A stretch of 64,000 nt of DNA from Paramecium octaurelia (Eukaryota > Ciliophora > Oligohymenophorea > Peniculida > Parameciidae). The notes below the pieces were generated by a model that did no database searches, had not been told where the DNA came from, and saw nothing but the letters and a program-made list of their open reading frames with translations. This document shows, piece by piece, positions 25,418 to 38,180 of the stretch. Each line of letters opens with the position of its first letter. Within the stretch, counting starts at the first letter, position 1. Location of the stretch: assembly GCA_905182995.1 (NCBI GenBank), contig CAJJDP010000151.1, forward strand, positions 15,185-79,184, given 5' to 3'. The translations under genes and the position numbers were made by a program.

Positions 25418-27760
25418 ATGAAACAATAAACATAATGTATAACTATTTGCTAGCAATCGAAAAATAATAAGCAAAGCAACAGAGAATACCAAGTGAATAG
25501 CTTAAATGAAATCACTTATTTACTTTCGAAAACAAAAATTGAAATTTAGTATACTGATGATAATAAAATCATCTATTCCTAAGATGAAGTAATATTGAGA
25601 GAGTAAATATCATGTAATTTATTTTTAAAAAGAGAATAAAATTTGGACAATTTACATATTCCAGAGATATTTATTAATATTGAATAGGTAAGGTATCTTC
25701 AATGGGAAGGTGAATATAGTCAGAACCAGAAGAAAATTGGTAAATGGTTTAATAAATGGAATGGAGAAGCACTTGAAGAAGTAGGCGGGTACTATTAAAA
25801 TGGGGAAAAGAAAGGTTTATGGAAAGAGATATTTAAGAATTATTGGAGGTATAAATTATTGAGACAAATCAAAATAGTCAAGCCCAAGTATTGGAAATTG
25901 GAGAATACGTGGATAATTAAAAAATTGGAATATGGAAGTATCAATATCATGAAAAAACGATGTATTGTATTTATAGATCAACAAATTAGTGGAGGTGGAT
26001 CATACAATAGGAAAGGATAGAAGAATGGCAAATGGATAGATTTGAGTGATGAGTTTTGGGAGTAATAATATGTGATTATAATTAGTCATAGTTAAGTCAC
26101 AAATGTTGGTGAATATAAAAATGGAAAAAAAATTGGATTTTGGAATAGCGTGTTTTAGAACTAATGGATGTAAATTTTTAATAAGAATTAATTTAGAGGT
26201 GGTGGATCTTATGATGAGGGAGGTAGTGGAATTAAGATTGGGAAATGGGTAGAGTTATCCGAAAGATTTACGAATTCATCTAAAATCACTTTTATTGGAG
26301 AATATAAAAAAGATAAGAAAGTTGGCAAATGGGATATTTTTTTGAGGGAATTAGAGATGTAAAATTATAGAGGAAACGAATTTATAGTGGTGGTGGATAG
26401 TATGAAGAAAAAGGTGATGAGACTAAGGTTGGAATATGGATTGAATAATGCGAGGATTATAGAGAAGCATCAAAGGTTATTTATAATGGAGTTTATAAAT
26501 TTGGTAATAGGGCTGGAAGATGGAATATATATTTTCGTGGTTAGTAGATGTAAAAATTATGTAATAAATAATGTTGTAGAGGTGGTGGATCTTATGATGA
26601 AAAAGGTGAAGGAATAAAACTCGGAAGGTGGATTGAACTGCGTGAAGGATTTGAGTATTCTTCATAAATCACTTATATTGGACAGTATGAAAATGGAAAA
26701 AAAATTGGCAGGTGGGATATTGTAGATATGGGATCTAATGTGTAAAATTATGAATCGAAAAATGTTTTAGAGGAGGTGGATCATATGATGATGAATGGAA
26801 TGGCATTAAATTGGGAAGATGGATTGAGTTGAGTAATAATTTTGGGAATGGAATAAAATAATCAAAGATTACTTATGCTGGCGATTATAAATATGGGAAA
26901 AAGATTGGAAGATGGGATATCAAACATGATGGAAAAGACATGTAAAAATGCTATTAATAAATATTTAGTGGTGGGGGATCATATGATGAAAGAGGTGATG
27001 AAATTAAAATTGGGAGATGGGTTGAGTTGAGCAATACTTATGGGAATGGAATAAAGTAATCAAAGATTACTTATACTGGCAAGTATAAATAAGGGAAAAA
27101 AGTTGGAAGATGGAATATTTAAAATAACGGAAAAGATATGTAAAAAAGAAATTAGTAAATATTTAGTGGAGGTGGCTCATATAATGAAGAAGGCTATGAG
27201 ATTAAAATAGGGAGATGGGTTGAGTTATGGAAGTTATTTTATATGTATTAATAAGTCATTTGGGATGGAGAATATAATTATGGTAAAAAAGTTGGTAGGT
27301 GGGATTTATTGTATAAGGAGAAAAGTTATGAATAATTTTAGAAGATGTAAAGTAGAAATATTAATACCTTTTAGTGGAGGCGGATTTTATGATGAAAGAA
27401 ATAATGCTGATAAAATTGGGAATTGGATAGAATTAAGTGATAATTTTAGTGATATGTCCTAATTAACCTATAATGGGGAGTATAAAAATGGCAAAAAATG
27501 TGGTAGATGGGAAATATATTATAGGAAATAAGGAAAATATTAGTAGATGTAAAATATTAAATAAAATTATTAGAGGTGGTGGACATTATAATAATGAAGG
27601 AAATTAGGGGACTAAGAATGGAAAATGGGCTGAGGTGAAAGATGAATTTTCTGATTGGAATTAATATATATGTAAAGGGGAATATCAAAATGGTAAAAAA
27701 ATTGGAACTTGGGAAGATGAAGATATAGGAGAAGACTTTAAACATATTGAAATTATATGA
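25418..27760 (+). CDS. MORN-like repeat protein, one exon per repeat (10 introns)
   Basis: From ATG 25418 to TGA 27758-27760 the frame is restored throughout by ten short introns: 25849-25877, 25962-25989, 26170-26196, 26359-26387, 26550-26579, 26742-26770, 26942-26968, 27140-27166, 27347-27374 and 27549-27573. All run GTA...TAG and are 25-30 nt long. Removing them gives 688 codons (687 aa). After a Gln-rich N-terminus of about 100 residues come about ten copies of a MORN-like unit, GEYKNGKKIGRWDI ... GGGSYDE ... IKIGRWIELS. Nine of the ten introns fall at the same place, phase 2 in the codon just before GGG(S/Q/F/H)Y, so each exon is one repeat. MORN repeats often bind membranes or scaffolds at cytoskeletal structures; the role here is inferred only from the family. 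A paralogue lies at 43,462-45,955. No defect is visible. Confidence 0.85.
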
Positions 27761-28009
27761 TGATTCATTGAAATAATTATTTATGATTTTGATATTTGAT
27801 AAATTTTAATAAAAGTGTTATATTATTTATTTGCTGTGTCTTCATTTTTAACCTAAAACATTTACTTGAGTTCCAGACTTCTAAACATGAATTTACGCTA
27901 TTCTTTTAACAAACCTTTCTTAATCCCATGAATGGGCTCTTACATCATCATTTCCAGACAAAATCATACCTTCATATTCTCCTTCTCTTTTATACGCTCT
28001 GAGTTATTT
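27761..28009. other. Intergenic
   Basis: 3' flank of the MORN gene. No feature recognised. Confidence 0.4.
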
Positions 28010-29233
28010 CATTGTTAGCTAGAATCGCCTGAAAGATATTCGCTTGAAGAGATGGAATAACAATTTTAGTATTGTGGACCTCATGAAGGACGAATTGAAT
28101 TTGTCTTTTAAACTAACCAAGTTGATATGGTTGTTGCACAGATTGCTTAGGTGACTTGGAGAGCTAAACTGTGTACGGGATGGAGAAGATAATCATCATA
28201 ACTTAAGAACGTATATTTGATAATTTATTAGGGAGAATGGAGAAATCAAATGGGTTATCAGTTAGAAAATACAAAAAAAAGGATAAACGAAAACCAATTT
28301 AAGTTTTAAAAGGTTTAATCTATTCTCTTCTACTTACTTTTAAAGATATTTGAATCTTACCTACCAATAAAGAAATACCTCAAAGAAAAATAATAAATGA
28401 ATTCTTGAACCTCTCAGCCCAAACTTAAGTATAAGAAAATAAACTTTGCGATATTAAAGAAGTGCCAAAAAGAAGTTGAAATTCTGACTGATTAGAGCAA
28501 ATTTAATTTAGTCAACTTTGTGAATTATTCCACCTATGACATTTTATAAATCATATTAGTGGCTAGTGACAACAAATTCAAAGTTATTCTGCTCCGTTGT
28601 TAAGATTGAGTAACGAAGCATCCAAAAAAAGGATGACACAAGGAATACAAAAGGTGTTGAAGTCCTTTTGGATGTAAATTTCTCTGAGGTAAGATTTCTT
28701 GTAGAATAACTCAGGCCATCTTCAAGCTCTGTGAAGGAATAGTATTATTAAAGAAACTTGAAATAGGAGTGTAGTTAATTCGATAGTTGGTTGCAGAGAA
28801 AGTAGTAACTGACAGGGATATGTAAATTATATAATTAAGTGTAAGATTTGTTTCAGCAGAGAGGCTATAGGTGTGATAACTTAGTGGGCTTGTGTGAAGT
28901 AGTTGGATGATGAGAACTATAGTGAGTGATTGTATTTAGACTTTCTAAGCATCGAATAGTTAAACTCAAAGCCCAATAGATAGACTGGAAAGAGGCAATA
29001 AGTTTAGTTAGATTCTCAAAAACTTTAGTAAGGTCTTTCCTCCACTGTAAGATGTGCATAAAACCTAACGTTTGTATGTTGAATTCAATATTATGACAGA
29101 TTTTAAAGTGGCTGAACTGGTGGATAGTTGACTACTTTTGAACTTGTGGAAATCGCCTATGATGGTATAAGAATTATTCTTATTCTAGCCGTCTGGAATT
29201 ATAGTGGTTTATAAAAAATCTAATTTAATGCGA
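28010..29233 (+). pseudogene. Decayed coding tract, unidentified, less A+T-rich
   Basis: The plus strand has long runs open under code 6, such as PERYSLEEMEQQFQYCGPHE continuing for about 140 codons (28,030-28,400). Later come SNSQTQSPIDRLERGNKFS and VEFNIMTDFKVAELVDS (about 28,940-29,130), in different frames with intervening TGAs. Base composition is slightly less A+T-rich than the flanks, as for real genes here. I do not recognise the family and cannot find introns that join the pieces. Confidence 0.35.
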
Positions 29234-29558
29234 TAATGATGTTTCAATTACTGCAATAAAATAATAAATATATGCATTTTCTTATATCCCCATTCATCAT
29301 GCTCTATTATTCAATGGCAAGAATAATAATAATTATAATTCAAAATTAAAAATAAAATTCTTTTTAACAGATTAGCCAATTATAATTAAATGAGCTACCT
29401 CCTTATTTTCGAGAATTTTAATTATTTCAAGATCTGCATAACAGAACTCAAGTCATAAGTTGGCTATTTAAGTTTAGAGGGAAAACAAAATTATTTAATA
29501 AGTATTAATTTGGTAGAAGAAAAAACCGGATCTAATTTAAGATTAAATAAAGGCAATT

Positions 29559-30035
29559 TCAATTTTAGAGTAAACTACTTTTTAATACCCTTGATGAGTT
29601 TGTAAATCTAAATCTTAAAATGTTAGGTTTTGAATTAAAGTTATCCAACTTAAACCTAAGATGCATCTTTTTAGGATTGAAAACTTTAAATTAGCTTAAA
29701 TTTATTTGATCATTAACAATAAAAATAAAATATTAAATTGAACTTCTTTTTTCGTTATTTGTGAGCTTTTCAGTACGCAAATTTAATTGTGGTTTTTCTG
29801 CTTATCTTTTCACTGTGTCATTTGATATAGCCAACTATATCCACTATAAAGTCAAACCACCAACATCATAGTTATGACTTTTTAGATTTGATCCATTTTC
29901 TTTCGACTCGCATAAATTGAATATTTTTATAACAAACTCATTGACTTTGACCAAAAATATTATTAAATTAAACTCAATAGAATAATCTCTACCATTTATA
30001 TATCTCACTATAGTTTGATTATTCATTAAAAACAT
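29559..30035 (-). CDS. Hypothetical 158-aa protein
   Basis: ATG at 30035, TGA at 29561-29559: 159 codons open with TAA/TAG as Gln. A hydrophobic stretch SIEFNLIIFLVKVNEFVIKIF lies near residues 19-39. The C-terminal half is basic (NPKKMHLRFKLDNFNSKPN). No family recognised. It is divergent from the ankyrin gene, about 15 bp apart at the starts, a normal Paramecium arrangement. A coding-like piece continues downstream on the same strand in other frames (DLEIIKILENKEVAHLIII), so the real gene may be longer and damaged. Confidence 0.4.
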
Positions 30036-30049
30036 AAATTACAATTATA

Positions 30050-30537
30050 ATGATTCCAATTGGGGTTGAGGAAATGATTAAATAGATAAAATAGAGCAAG
30101 ATTACTTTTCATCCATTAATAACTTTATAAGTTGAAAATTCTGGAGATGCAAGAGAAAGGGTTTAAAAAAATGATTTTATCACCTTAAATTACAGTAAGA
30201 ATTGCAGCCACTTTAGCATTTGATTAAATTCAACAAAGGAAGCTAACAGATATGTTGACGATAAGAATTAGAAAAATTAAACATGGAACGTTATGGATTA
30301 TATGAAGCTGCCCTAATTTCTGATATTTAATATTTGAAGAGCTATATAAGATTGAAAATTCAGGAATAAGAACACAAACGAAGTTGATTATATTCTTGTT
30401 GCAGGTCTGGATACGATGATTGCATAGAAATTTTAATTAAACTTAGTTGTGACATAGATATAACAAAACACCGATAGCACACCATTGCATGTGGCTAGCT
30501 ATTATGGTCATGAAAAAGTCATTGGGTTATTAATAAG
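30050..30537 (+). pseudogene. Ankyrin-repeat gene, 5' half, duplicate cut by the N
   Basis: Same sequence as 31,355-31,842 and cut off at the N. See the full entry at 31,355. It should not be counted as a separate gene. Confidence 0.6.
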
Positions 30538-30538
30538 N

Positions 30539-31842
30539 TAATGATGTTTCAATTACTGCAATAAAATAATAAATATATGCATTTTCTTATATCCCCATTC
30601 ATCATGCTCTATTATTCAATGGCAAGAATAATAATAATTATAATTCAAAATTAAAAATAAAATTCTTTTTAACAGATTAGCCAATTATAATTAAATGAGC
30701 TACCTCCTTATTTTCGAGAATTTTAATTATTTCAAGATCTGCATAACAGAACTCAAGTCATAAGTTGGCTATTTAAGTTTAGAGGGAAAACAAAATTATT
30801 TAATAAGTATTAATTTGGTAGAAGAAAAAACCGGATCTAATTTAAGATTAAATAAAGGCAATTTCAATTTTAGAGTAAACTACTTTTTAATACCCTTGAT
30901 GAGTTTGTAAATCTAAATCTTAAAATGTTAGGTTTTGAATTAAAGTTATCCAACTTAAACCTAAGATGCATCTTTTTAGGATTGAAAACTTTAAATTAGC
31001 TTAAATTTATTTGATCATTAACAATAAAAATAAAATATTAAATTGAACTTCTTTTTTCGTTATTTGTGAGCTTTTCAGTACGCAAATTTAATTGTGGTTT
31101 TTCTGCTTATCTTTTCACTGTGTCATTTGATATAGCCAACTATATCCACTATAAAGTCAAACCACCAACATCATAGTTATGACTTTTTAGATTTGATCCA
31201 TTTTCTTTCGACTCGCATAAATTGAATATTTTTATAACAAACTCATTGACTTTGACCAAAAATATTATTAAATTAAACTCAATAGAATAATCTCTACCAT
31301 TTATATATCTCACTATAGTTTGATTATTCATTAAAAACATAAATTACAATTATAATGATTCCAATTGGGGTTGAGGAAATGATTAAATAGATAAAATAGA
31401 GCAAGATTACTTTTCATCCATTAATAACTTTATAAGTTGAAAATTCTGGAGATGCAAGAGAAAGGGTTTAAAAAAATGATTTTATCACCTTAAATTACAG
31501 TAAGAATTGCAGCCACTTTAGCATTTGATTAAATTCAACAAAGGAAGCTAACAGATATGTTGACGATAAGAATTAGAAAAATTAAACATGGAACGTTATG
31601 GATTATATGAAGCTGCCCTAATTTCTGATATTTAATATTTGAAGAGCTATATAAGATTGAAAATTCAGGAATAAGAACACAAACGAAGTTGATTATATTC
31701 TTGTTGCAGGTCTGGATACGATGATTGCATAGAAATTTTAATTAAACTTAGTTGTGACATAGATATAACAAAACACCGATAGCACACCATTGCATGTGGC
31801 TAGCTATTATGGTCATGAAAAAGTCATTGGGTTATTAATAAG
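30539..31842. repeat. 1,304-bp segment duplicated across a single N (copy 2)
   Basis: Second copy of 29,234-30,537; this one reads on into unique sequence at 31,843. Confidence 0.9.
30864..31340 (-). CDS. Hypothetical 158-aa protein (duplicate of 29559-30035)
   Basis: Identical to the ORF at 29,559-30,035 because of the duplicated contig end. Same start, stop and properties; probably one locus in reality. Confidence 0.35.
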
Positions 31843-32430
31843 TTAAGGTGCTTATGATTATGACAAAAATATTTATGGAAACCGTCCTTCAGATGAGGCT
31901 AGAAAATATTCCATAAAATAATAGATCACCAACAGTTCAGATCATAATATCTTAAAGTTTTTTCGAGAATTAAAAGCAGATAACTTAGTAGATTGTATTT
32001 AAAGATGAAAGAATGACAACATGATAAGGATAACAGAAAAGTGAAAGATGTAGATTTTTTAAAATTATATAAGGACAAGACATAATATTCTCATAGCTAT
32101 CATAGAACTATATATAAAAGTTTAAAACCTATCCTTGATGTTGGATTATAACCATCTGGAGCATAAACAAAATATGGAAAAATAGAAAGGCGTGATTTTC
32201 GTATTCGATAAGATGCAACAGTGAATTGACTTAAAAATTGGTAAATAGCTATTTTCACAAGTCCCAATCCTTTTTATGCCGCTGATATTTTCTACTCAGG
32301 CAGGATTATGTGTTAAAATCAATAATAATTTTGTCTTGTAGAAGCACTATTAAAAATGGATGATTAAAAAAATTATGATGAATGCAAAAATTTTCTTGAT
32401 AATTGTAGTGCATATTAAATTTGAGAAAAA
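31355..32430 (+). pseudogene. Ankyrin-repeat protein, frameshifted
   Basis: ATG 31355 begins MIPIGVEEMIKQ; a 22-nt GTA...TAG intron (positions 31,500-31,521) joins it to TFDQIQQRKLTDML. Then follow ankyrin-like pieces: MERYGLYEAALISDIQYLKS, SGYDDCIEILIKLSCDID and DSTPLHVASYYGHEKVIGLL, plus GAYDYDKNIYGNRPSDEAR. These need at least three one-base frame corrections, one at an A-run in ACAAAACACC. A downstream section (HRTIYKSLKPILDVGLQPSG, then FTSPNPFYAADIFYSGRI) has one in-frame TGA. Ankyrin repeats mediate protein binding. The order looks like a single original gene; it is either decayed or carries homopolymer errors. Confidence 0.55.
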
Positions 32431-32519
32431 GATATTGTTTTTATTAAATCATCAATATTATTAATTTGGGTATAGAAACTTCTAAAATTAAGAAATCAGA
32501 CCTGAAAATAATAAAAATC

Positions 32520-32990
32520 TAATCATTATTAGACATCCATTTCTTTTGTTCTTGGCGATAATTCGATTTATAAAAATGTCCAGGGTTAGAGATCAATAAT
32601 TTTAATGGAAAGAACGAATTCATTTTGATTGGATTAGTTCATAAATACATGATGATTTTTTGAATTTAAGATAATCAATTAAAATGAGTGATATTTTCTG
32701 GAAGTTTTATTCATTATTTAAGCCCACTTATGGCATTATTCAAATGAGACTAAACCAATTATAAAATAAATTAGAATAAGATTCTTGCGAGGAGAAAGAA
32801 CTAAAATGGTTTTTGAAAAAGAAACGCTAAAAATACATATGATTTTAAAAGTAGCAACTATTAAAAATGATTTTTTTAATGAACGTCATCTTCGAATCAA
32901 TTCATTTATAAGTAATCAAATTAATATATTATCAGCTCAAATTTCCCATAACCTTCCTTGGAATCCAAGAAGTTGTACTATATTATGATG
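32520..32990 (+). pseudogene. Coding-like tract, unidentified (possible continuation of the ankyrin gene)
   Basis: Open plus-strand run with FLAIIRFIKMSRVRDQQFQW, then WISSQIHDDFLNLRQS and WKFYSLFKPTYGIIQMRLNQ, ending at a TGA near 32,850. An overlapping frame from ATG 32803 gives about 60 residues ending SCTIL. They look like one protein with a one-base shift near AACTAAAATGG. No domain recognised. Confidence 0.35.
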
Positions 32991-33750
32991 AATATGTTTT
33001 AATCCCAATAAATTCCTATTTAGAATTATAAATTAAAAAAAGTGATCTGTTGCTATTAGTAAATTTTATTAATGAATTAAAATACATAATTTATCGCATT
33101 ATATGAACAATTAATCTAATAATACCCTACATTAATTTATATTATAAATTTTTAATAATTAATTTCTTAAACTTTCTTTACTATTTTGATTTATTTTAGT
33201 TAATCCATTTGAATTTAGTAAAAATTACATCGATTATAATTAAGGTAAAGTTAGTAATTGCACAGTTTTTAAATCAAAATATAAGATAAAGAACCTTAAA
33301 TTTTTTCATTCAGTATTATATTGAAACAAAACTTAAAGTGAGAAAAAAGTAAATTAATTAATATTATTGCGCAAACCCTATATTAATTAAAATTAACAAT
33401 AAGAAAAAATTTAGTGATTATTGTTTTTAAATTTATTTTGGTAATTGATACTATTGTTTTGTGATGCATTTAACATTTATTTTTATCATAAGCTTTTTGT
33501 ACAATCAATAAATAATGTCATAAATATTTTCATATGCATAATCACTAAATTAAATAATGAACCAAATCTCTAACCGTTCTTAACTTCCTTTACACTGAGT
33601 TAATAATTTAAAACAATACTTACAAATATACATTGAACCCTAATATTATTTTAAGAAAACCTATCTAATTTGTTAAAATTTAACAACTAATTATGTATTA
33701 GTAAATCATTCATTTTTAATATATTATTATATTATTATTTCTTATATTAT
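32991..33750. other. Intergenic, very A+T-rich
   Basis: No gene or RNA seen. The last part (about 33,700-33,750) is nearly pure A/T and precedes the start of the large membrane-protein gene; it probably includes its promoter. Confidence 0.45.
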
Positions 33751-36700
33751 ATGAAAGTTATATATATATTATTAGGGTGCCTTATAAACTACTTAAATTC
33801 AAGGTGCATTGAATTGCAAAAGCAAAACTAAATAACTTGTTACTAATTTGTATCCAGGTGTTGTATTATGGAAGGAGATGAAGAAAAATTTTAAGATCTC
33901 AGACAGATCAATACTCAAATTGTAATAAAGTCATTCTAAATTCCATGTGCTAATGAACCTATTTTAATAAGAATCATCGATTCTTTGAATCAAATAAAAT
34001 ACAAGAAAGGTTGATCTGCTCCTTGTTTGTTAATCTTGAATATTATATCACTTGTATGGGTTTTGACTTACTTTTGTATGAGGAAAAAACGAATTATAGT
34101 GAATTAATTAGAATAGATACAAAAATTTCAGCTGATGAGATATGCGATGAGATTTTTACAAATGAAGATGGTAGTTTGAGTTTATTTTGTCTTGGTTAGT
34201 CAACTTTAAAATAATATTCTTTAGATTTTCAAAGTAATGTGACTCTAATTTTGGAATACAATGTTTCAGAATAAATAGGGGATAAATGCAAAAAAAAATA
34301 AATTAAATACTTGTAAGACTAATAAATAATTTTATTTTATCAATGTTCAAAATGGAAAATTATATTAATTACAAATAATCAAGCATCTACTTTAATTTAA
34401 GCTTAAATGAAATATTAGTAGGCTTAACTATCAAGACTTACTTTTATTGATGATGTTTGTTTTTGTGAAATGAGTTCTAATAATCTTCCTATATATCTGA
34501 TAGAAAATTATTTTTATGTGATTGTGTATCATCATGTATATGATAAGAAAATTCTAAATTGCCTACTTATTGAGCTGCCATATCGAATTTAAAAATTACT
34601 ATTAAATCAGAAATGTTTAACAATAATTTTAGTCAATGAACTAGATAAAAATGATTCATCAATAATTCAAAATTAAAAATATTAGGAAGTTCTATTGAAT
34701 TAAAATTATTCAATAAATAATATTCATCTTTATTCAAATCTTGTTTTCCTATAAAACTAATTTGAATTAAATGTATTAATAAATATTAGGATCAATTAGA
34801 CATATCAAATTAGTAACACCTCATTGCATTTTTTTGATTTTGATAATGTATTCTGCTAATTTGATGAGAAGAAAAATGTGTTATAATTTTATAAATATTA
34901 ACCATTAAGTGTTTATATACAACCTAAATAAAAGTATGTATATGTAATAGAGAAAGCCAATTTATTTAAAAGAAATGGTAATATCTAATGTTTTAGATTG
35001 CTATCCGAAAATTACACTTAACAAAAAAATTAGGAATACACAGATATGATATTATTTCAATATAATTGCGAAAATAAGTAATAAATATTATGGAATTCCA
35101 AAAATCCTAATTACTTTAAAAATGATACTTATAATATTTACAGTAGTCAAGGTAATCTTAAGGTAAGTATCAGGAACGATGAGAACGTTTAACACATCTG
35201 TTTTGAAAGATTCTATAAATTATATCACCGAGGTATGTTTTAGTTAAAAAAAATCACAAATAGCTACATCTGTTTCCAAAATTAATCTTTTTTTTATATC
35301 TATGATTGCCAACAAAAAAGAATTGTAATTTCATTAAACATAGATAAATATCATGTACTTGAATATGATATAGCCTATTATTTTGTTAATAAAAGTAATA
35401 ATAATGATTTGACTGGAATTTAGTTTTTAGATGGTTCTCTTTAATATTTTAATTTAAACTTAAATGAATTGGTTACAAGTGTTACCAAAATTTATTCAAG
35501 TATATTTCTTTAGACGAACACGTCTAATTTGCCTTTTATCATTTAAATCAATTTCGATAAAATTGTAAAATACTACCTATAAAAAAATTTATATTAGCCT
35601 GAACCTATTCTATTTTATTTTGAGTCTAAACACTTAAAATTAATCCAATATTTAAAGGTTTTAGCATTTCAAAGTAAAGAATTTTTCAGATGCTTTCAAT
35701 TTTAAGAATAATAAATTATTTTTATTCAAACTTTAGGTATGTTGGGATGTTACTGTATTTTTTCAATATAAGATTAAACTAGATCTTTATTTCTATATTA
35801 TTTAATTGATTAGGAACTACAATAAGTATAAAATTACACCTTTTAGAACTATTCATTTTATGATCCTGTTAAGTACTAATTTAATAGCCTTAACTTAGCA
35901 ATTTTAATAGAATAAAATAATTATCTATATATAGCTATTTTTTCATATAACATGTCAAGCTTATAATTAGATGAAATTATAGCAACTGATAATACCTTTT
36001 TTAAATTTGATACAAATCTATTAATTTTTTCTTTAGATTAAGTTTGGAAGTAAATCTCATTAAAACAATTTCAAGCGGAATTAGAGCTAGATAATTTTCA
36101 GTTAGATACTGCATCATAAACCTTTTCTTTTAGCAAAAATGAGGAGAGAAGTGTTGAATTAAAGATTGAAAATAAATGTTTTTAATTAACTTCTCTTGTG
36201 AAAACTTCTATAATTGAAATTCAATACAAATAAAATTTAAAATTAAATATTTCAGAAATGTTTTATGGTCCAATTAGTAATTTAACAATTTTAAATAATT
36301 CAAACGTTGTTTTGAAGGGACCCTTTCAATTTATAAAAACACTTAAAATTTGTGATGATTAAAACACAGAATTATGTATTAGACACTATCATTTTGAGAC
36401 GAGAATAAACGATATAATTTTTGAAGTACTTATGTAAGAAAATTAAATTTTGAGAGTAATTCGTACAAGTAAGAGGAATATTTAATATGATTATTATGTA
36501 ACTTGGATAAAATAGTAATATTTCCTTTGTGTTTCATAATTCATAAATTATCTAGAAATTGAATTAATTGAATGTTCTGAAAAATAGGGTTAGATTTGTA
36601 GAATTATATCAAATCTTAAAGTTGATTTAACAATAGATTAAATTAATATTATAAATTCAAAAAGGGTTGGTAATTTAATAAAACTGGAAGGTAATAATAC

Positions 36701-37562
36701 TCAGGCATTTATTGTTATTGATAATATCAATTATAATATAAAAATTTTACCTTGTTTTTTCATTGATATCTAATAAATTGAAAATTCTGATAATGAATAT
36801 ATCGTTCTATAATAAAATATGATAGATTCAAATGATTTAGAATTAGCTATATACTCAACTAATTTAAATTAGACTTACTCATTAGATATAAATGAAAAAA
36901 TCTCTTCAGAATTCATTATAATTGGAAATTTTCATAAATAAGCATTTAATATCAAATTAGTTTCATGTAAGTATTCTGAAGATTTAATTAAAATTAAACT
37001 TCTCATCATAGATTAATCTTTTTCAGAATTAGTATCGTTAAATTTGAATAAATAAAAGAATTAAATTTAGTTGGAATTATAAAACTAGTTTAGATATTAA
37101 ATCTAAAACAGCCCTTTTACTGTGATTGACAGTTATATTTTACAATATGTAGATGATAGCATTTTAGTTTTAAGAAATGATACCGATGATTTTTCTTAAT
37201 TTTATTAAATTCAAGATGATAGAAAATTAATTGATTATTTCCACAGGTCAAATTTTTCATATAAAATAACAAGATTAAATACTACTCATTTGATTTTCAG
37301 TGATGCTTATTTGGATATATTAGTATTTATGGAATATGAATTGGAATTAGAAAATTATGACGAAGCTGAATAAAATTTTGTATTGTTTGCTTAAAATGAG
37401 GTATCAAATGAAAAAGTATCATTTTAAATACATATAATTAAAAAAAACTTGTCGTTTTCGAACAGTACTTTATTAATTTAGATAACTTGCTTAATTTTCA
37501 TACTCATTTACAGTAGATCAAGAAAAGCTAAATCTAAGAATCAAAAACCTAATAGTCAATGA
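33751..37562 (+). CDS. Large secreted/type I membrane protein, about 1,255 aa
   Basis: ATG 33751 gives a good signal peptide (MKVIYILLGCLINYLNSRC). From about 33,962 one frame stays open for 1,200 codons to TGA 37560-37562, far beyond chance. It ends with a hydrophobic helix (STLLIQITCLIFILIYSRSR) and a short basic tail, so the topology is type I: long extracellular part, one membrane span, small cytoplasmic tail. The signal-peptide frame and the long frame differ. They can be joined by two introns with unusual ends (33,838-33,856 and 33,949-33,973) or by one 50-nt intron (33,924-33,973); a one-base indel is also possible. The ectodomain is rich in Asn, Leu, Ile and Gln; I recognise no domain and see no tandem repeats. 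It is probably a surface protein. Confidence 0.7.
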
Positions 37563-38180
37563 TAATAAAAAATCTATTTGTTAAAAATTTTAATAATTAA
37601 TATTAATTAAAATAATTTTCTTGATTAATTTTCAAATATTGTCTTTAATTTTTAAAATATAACTGTTAATTAAGTAATTTATATAAATTTCTCAATGTTA
37701 GAAATAATTAATTTTTGATGTGGGATAAATTTTAGGAAATTATTTATGAGAAAAATTTGGAAGAATTAATAGAAATACATTATCAAAAACAGCCGGAACC
37801 TATGATTTTTATGAAATTATAGATTTAATTATGATTTAATCACTATTGCTTTTTTGAATTATTTATAATTTAATAATTAATAAATAGAATTTAAAGAATA
37901 GTTGTCTGTTTTTATATTTATAAAAAAATTAGAAAAGCAAGTCTTAGTTTGATCATTTATGAATCCTTCAATAATTATTTAGAAGGTTAAAATTATATAC
38001 AAATTTATAATTTTTTATTTGTCTTTACTTTTGTATGTTATATTATTGACAAGTTTTATTTTTCATATATAAAATTTTAAAGATAGTTAAGCCTTCTGAA
38101 AATTATAAATTTATTTAATAATTTTTTTGAATTCTTTCAACTAAAGCATATTAATCCATCATGGTAGAAATATGATTTTA
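37563..38180. other. Intergenic
   Basis: A+T-rich 3' flank of the large membrane-protein gene; nothing recognised. Confidence 0.4.

Larger units (their letters stand above)
29234..30537. repeat. 1,304-bp segment duplicated across a single N (copy 1)
   Basis: Repeated at 30,539-31,842, separated by the N at 30538. It contains the minus-strand 158-aa ORF and the first half of the ankyrin gene. Only the second copy continues into the ankyrin 3' half, so this is an unmerged contig overlap rather than a tandem duplication. Confidence 0.9.

Noticed and set aside
26387-26665. Standard-code ORFs inside the MORN gene (both strands)
   Set aside because: Under code 6 with introns removed the region belongs to the MORN reading frame; the apparent start at 26,387 is at an intron boundary.
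25890-27600. Apparent frameshifts that first suggested a MORN pseudogene
   Set aside because: Every shift is explained exactly by a 25-30-nt GTA...TAG intron, giving a total length divisible by three.
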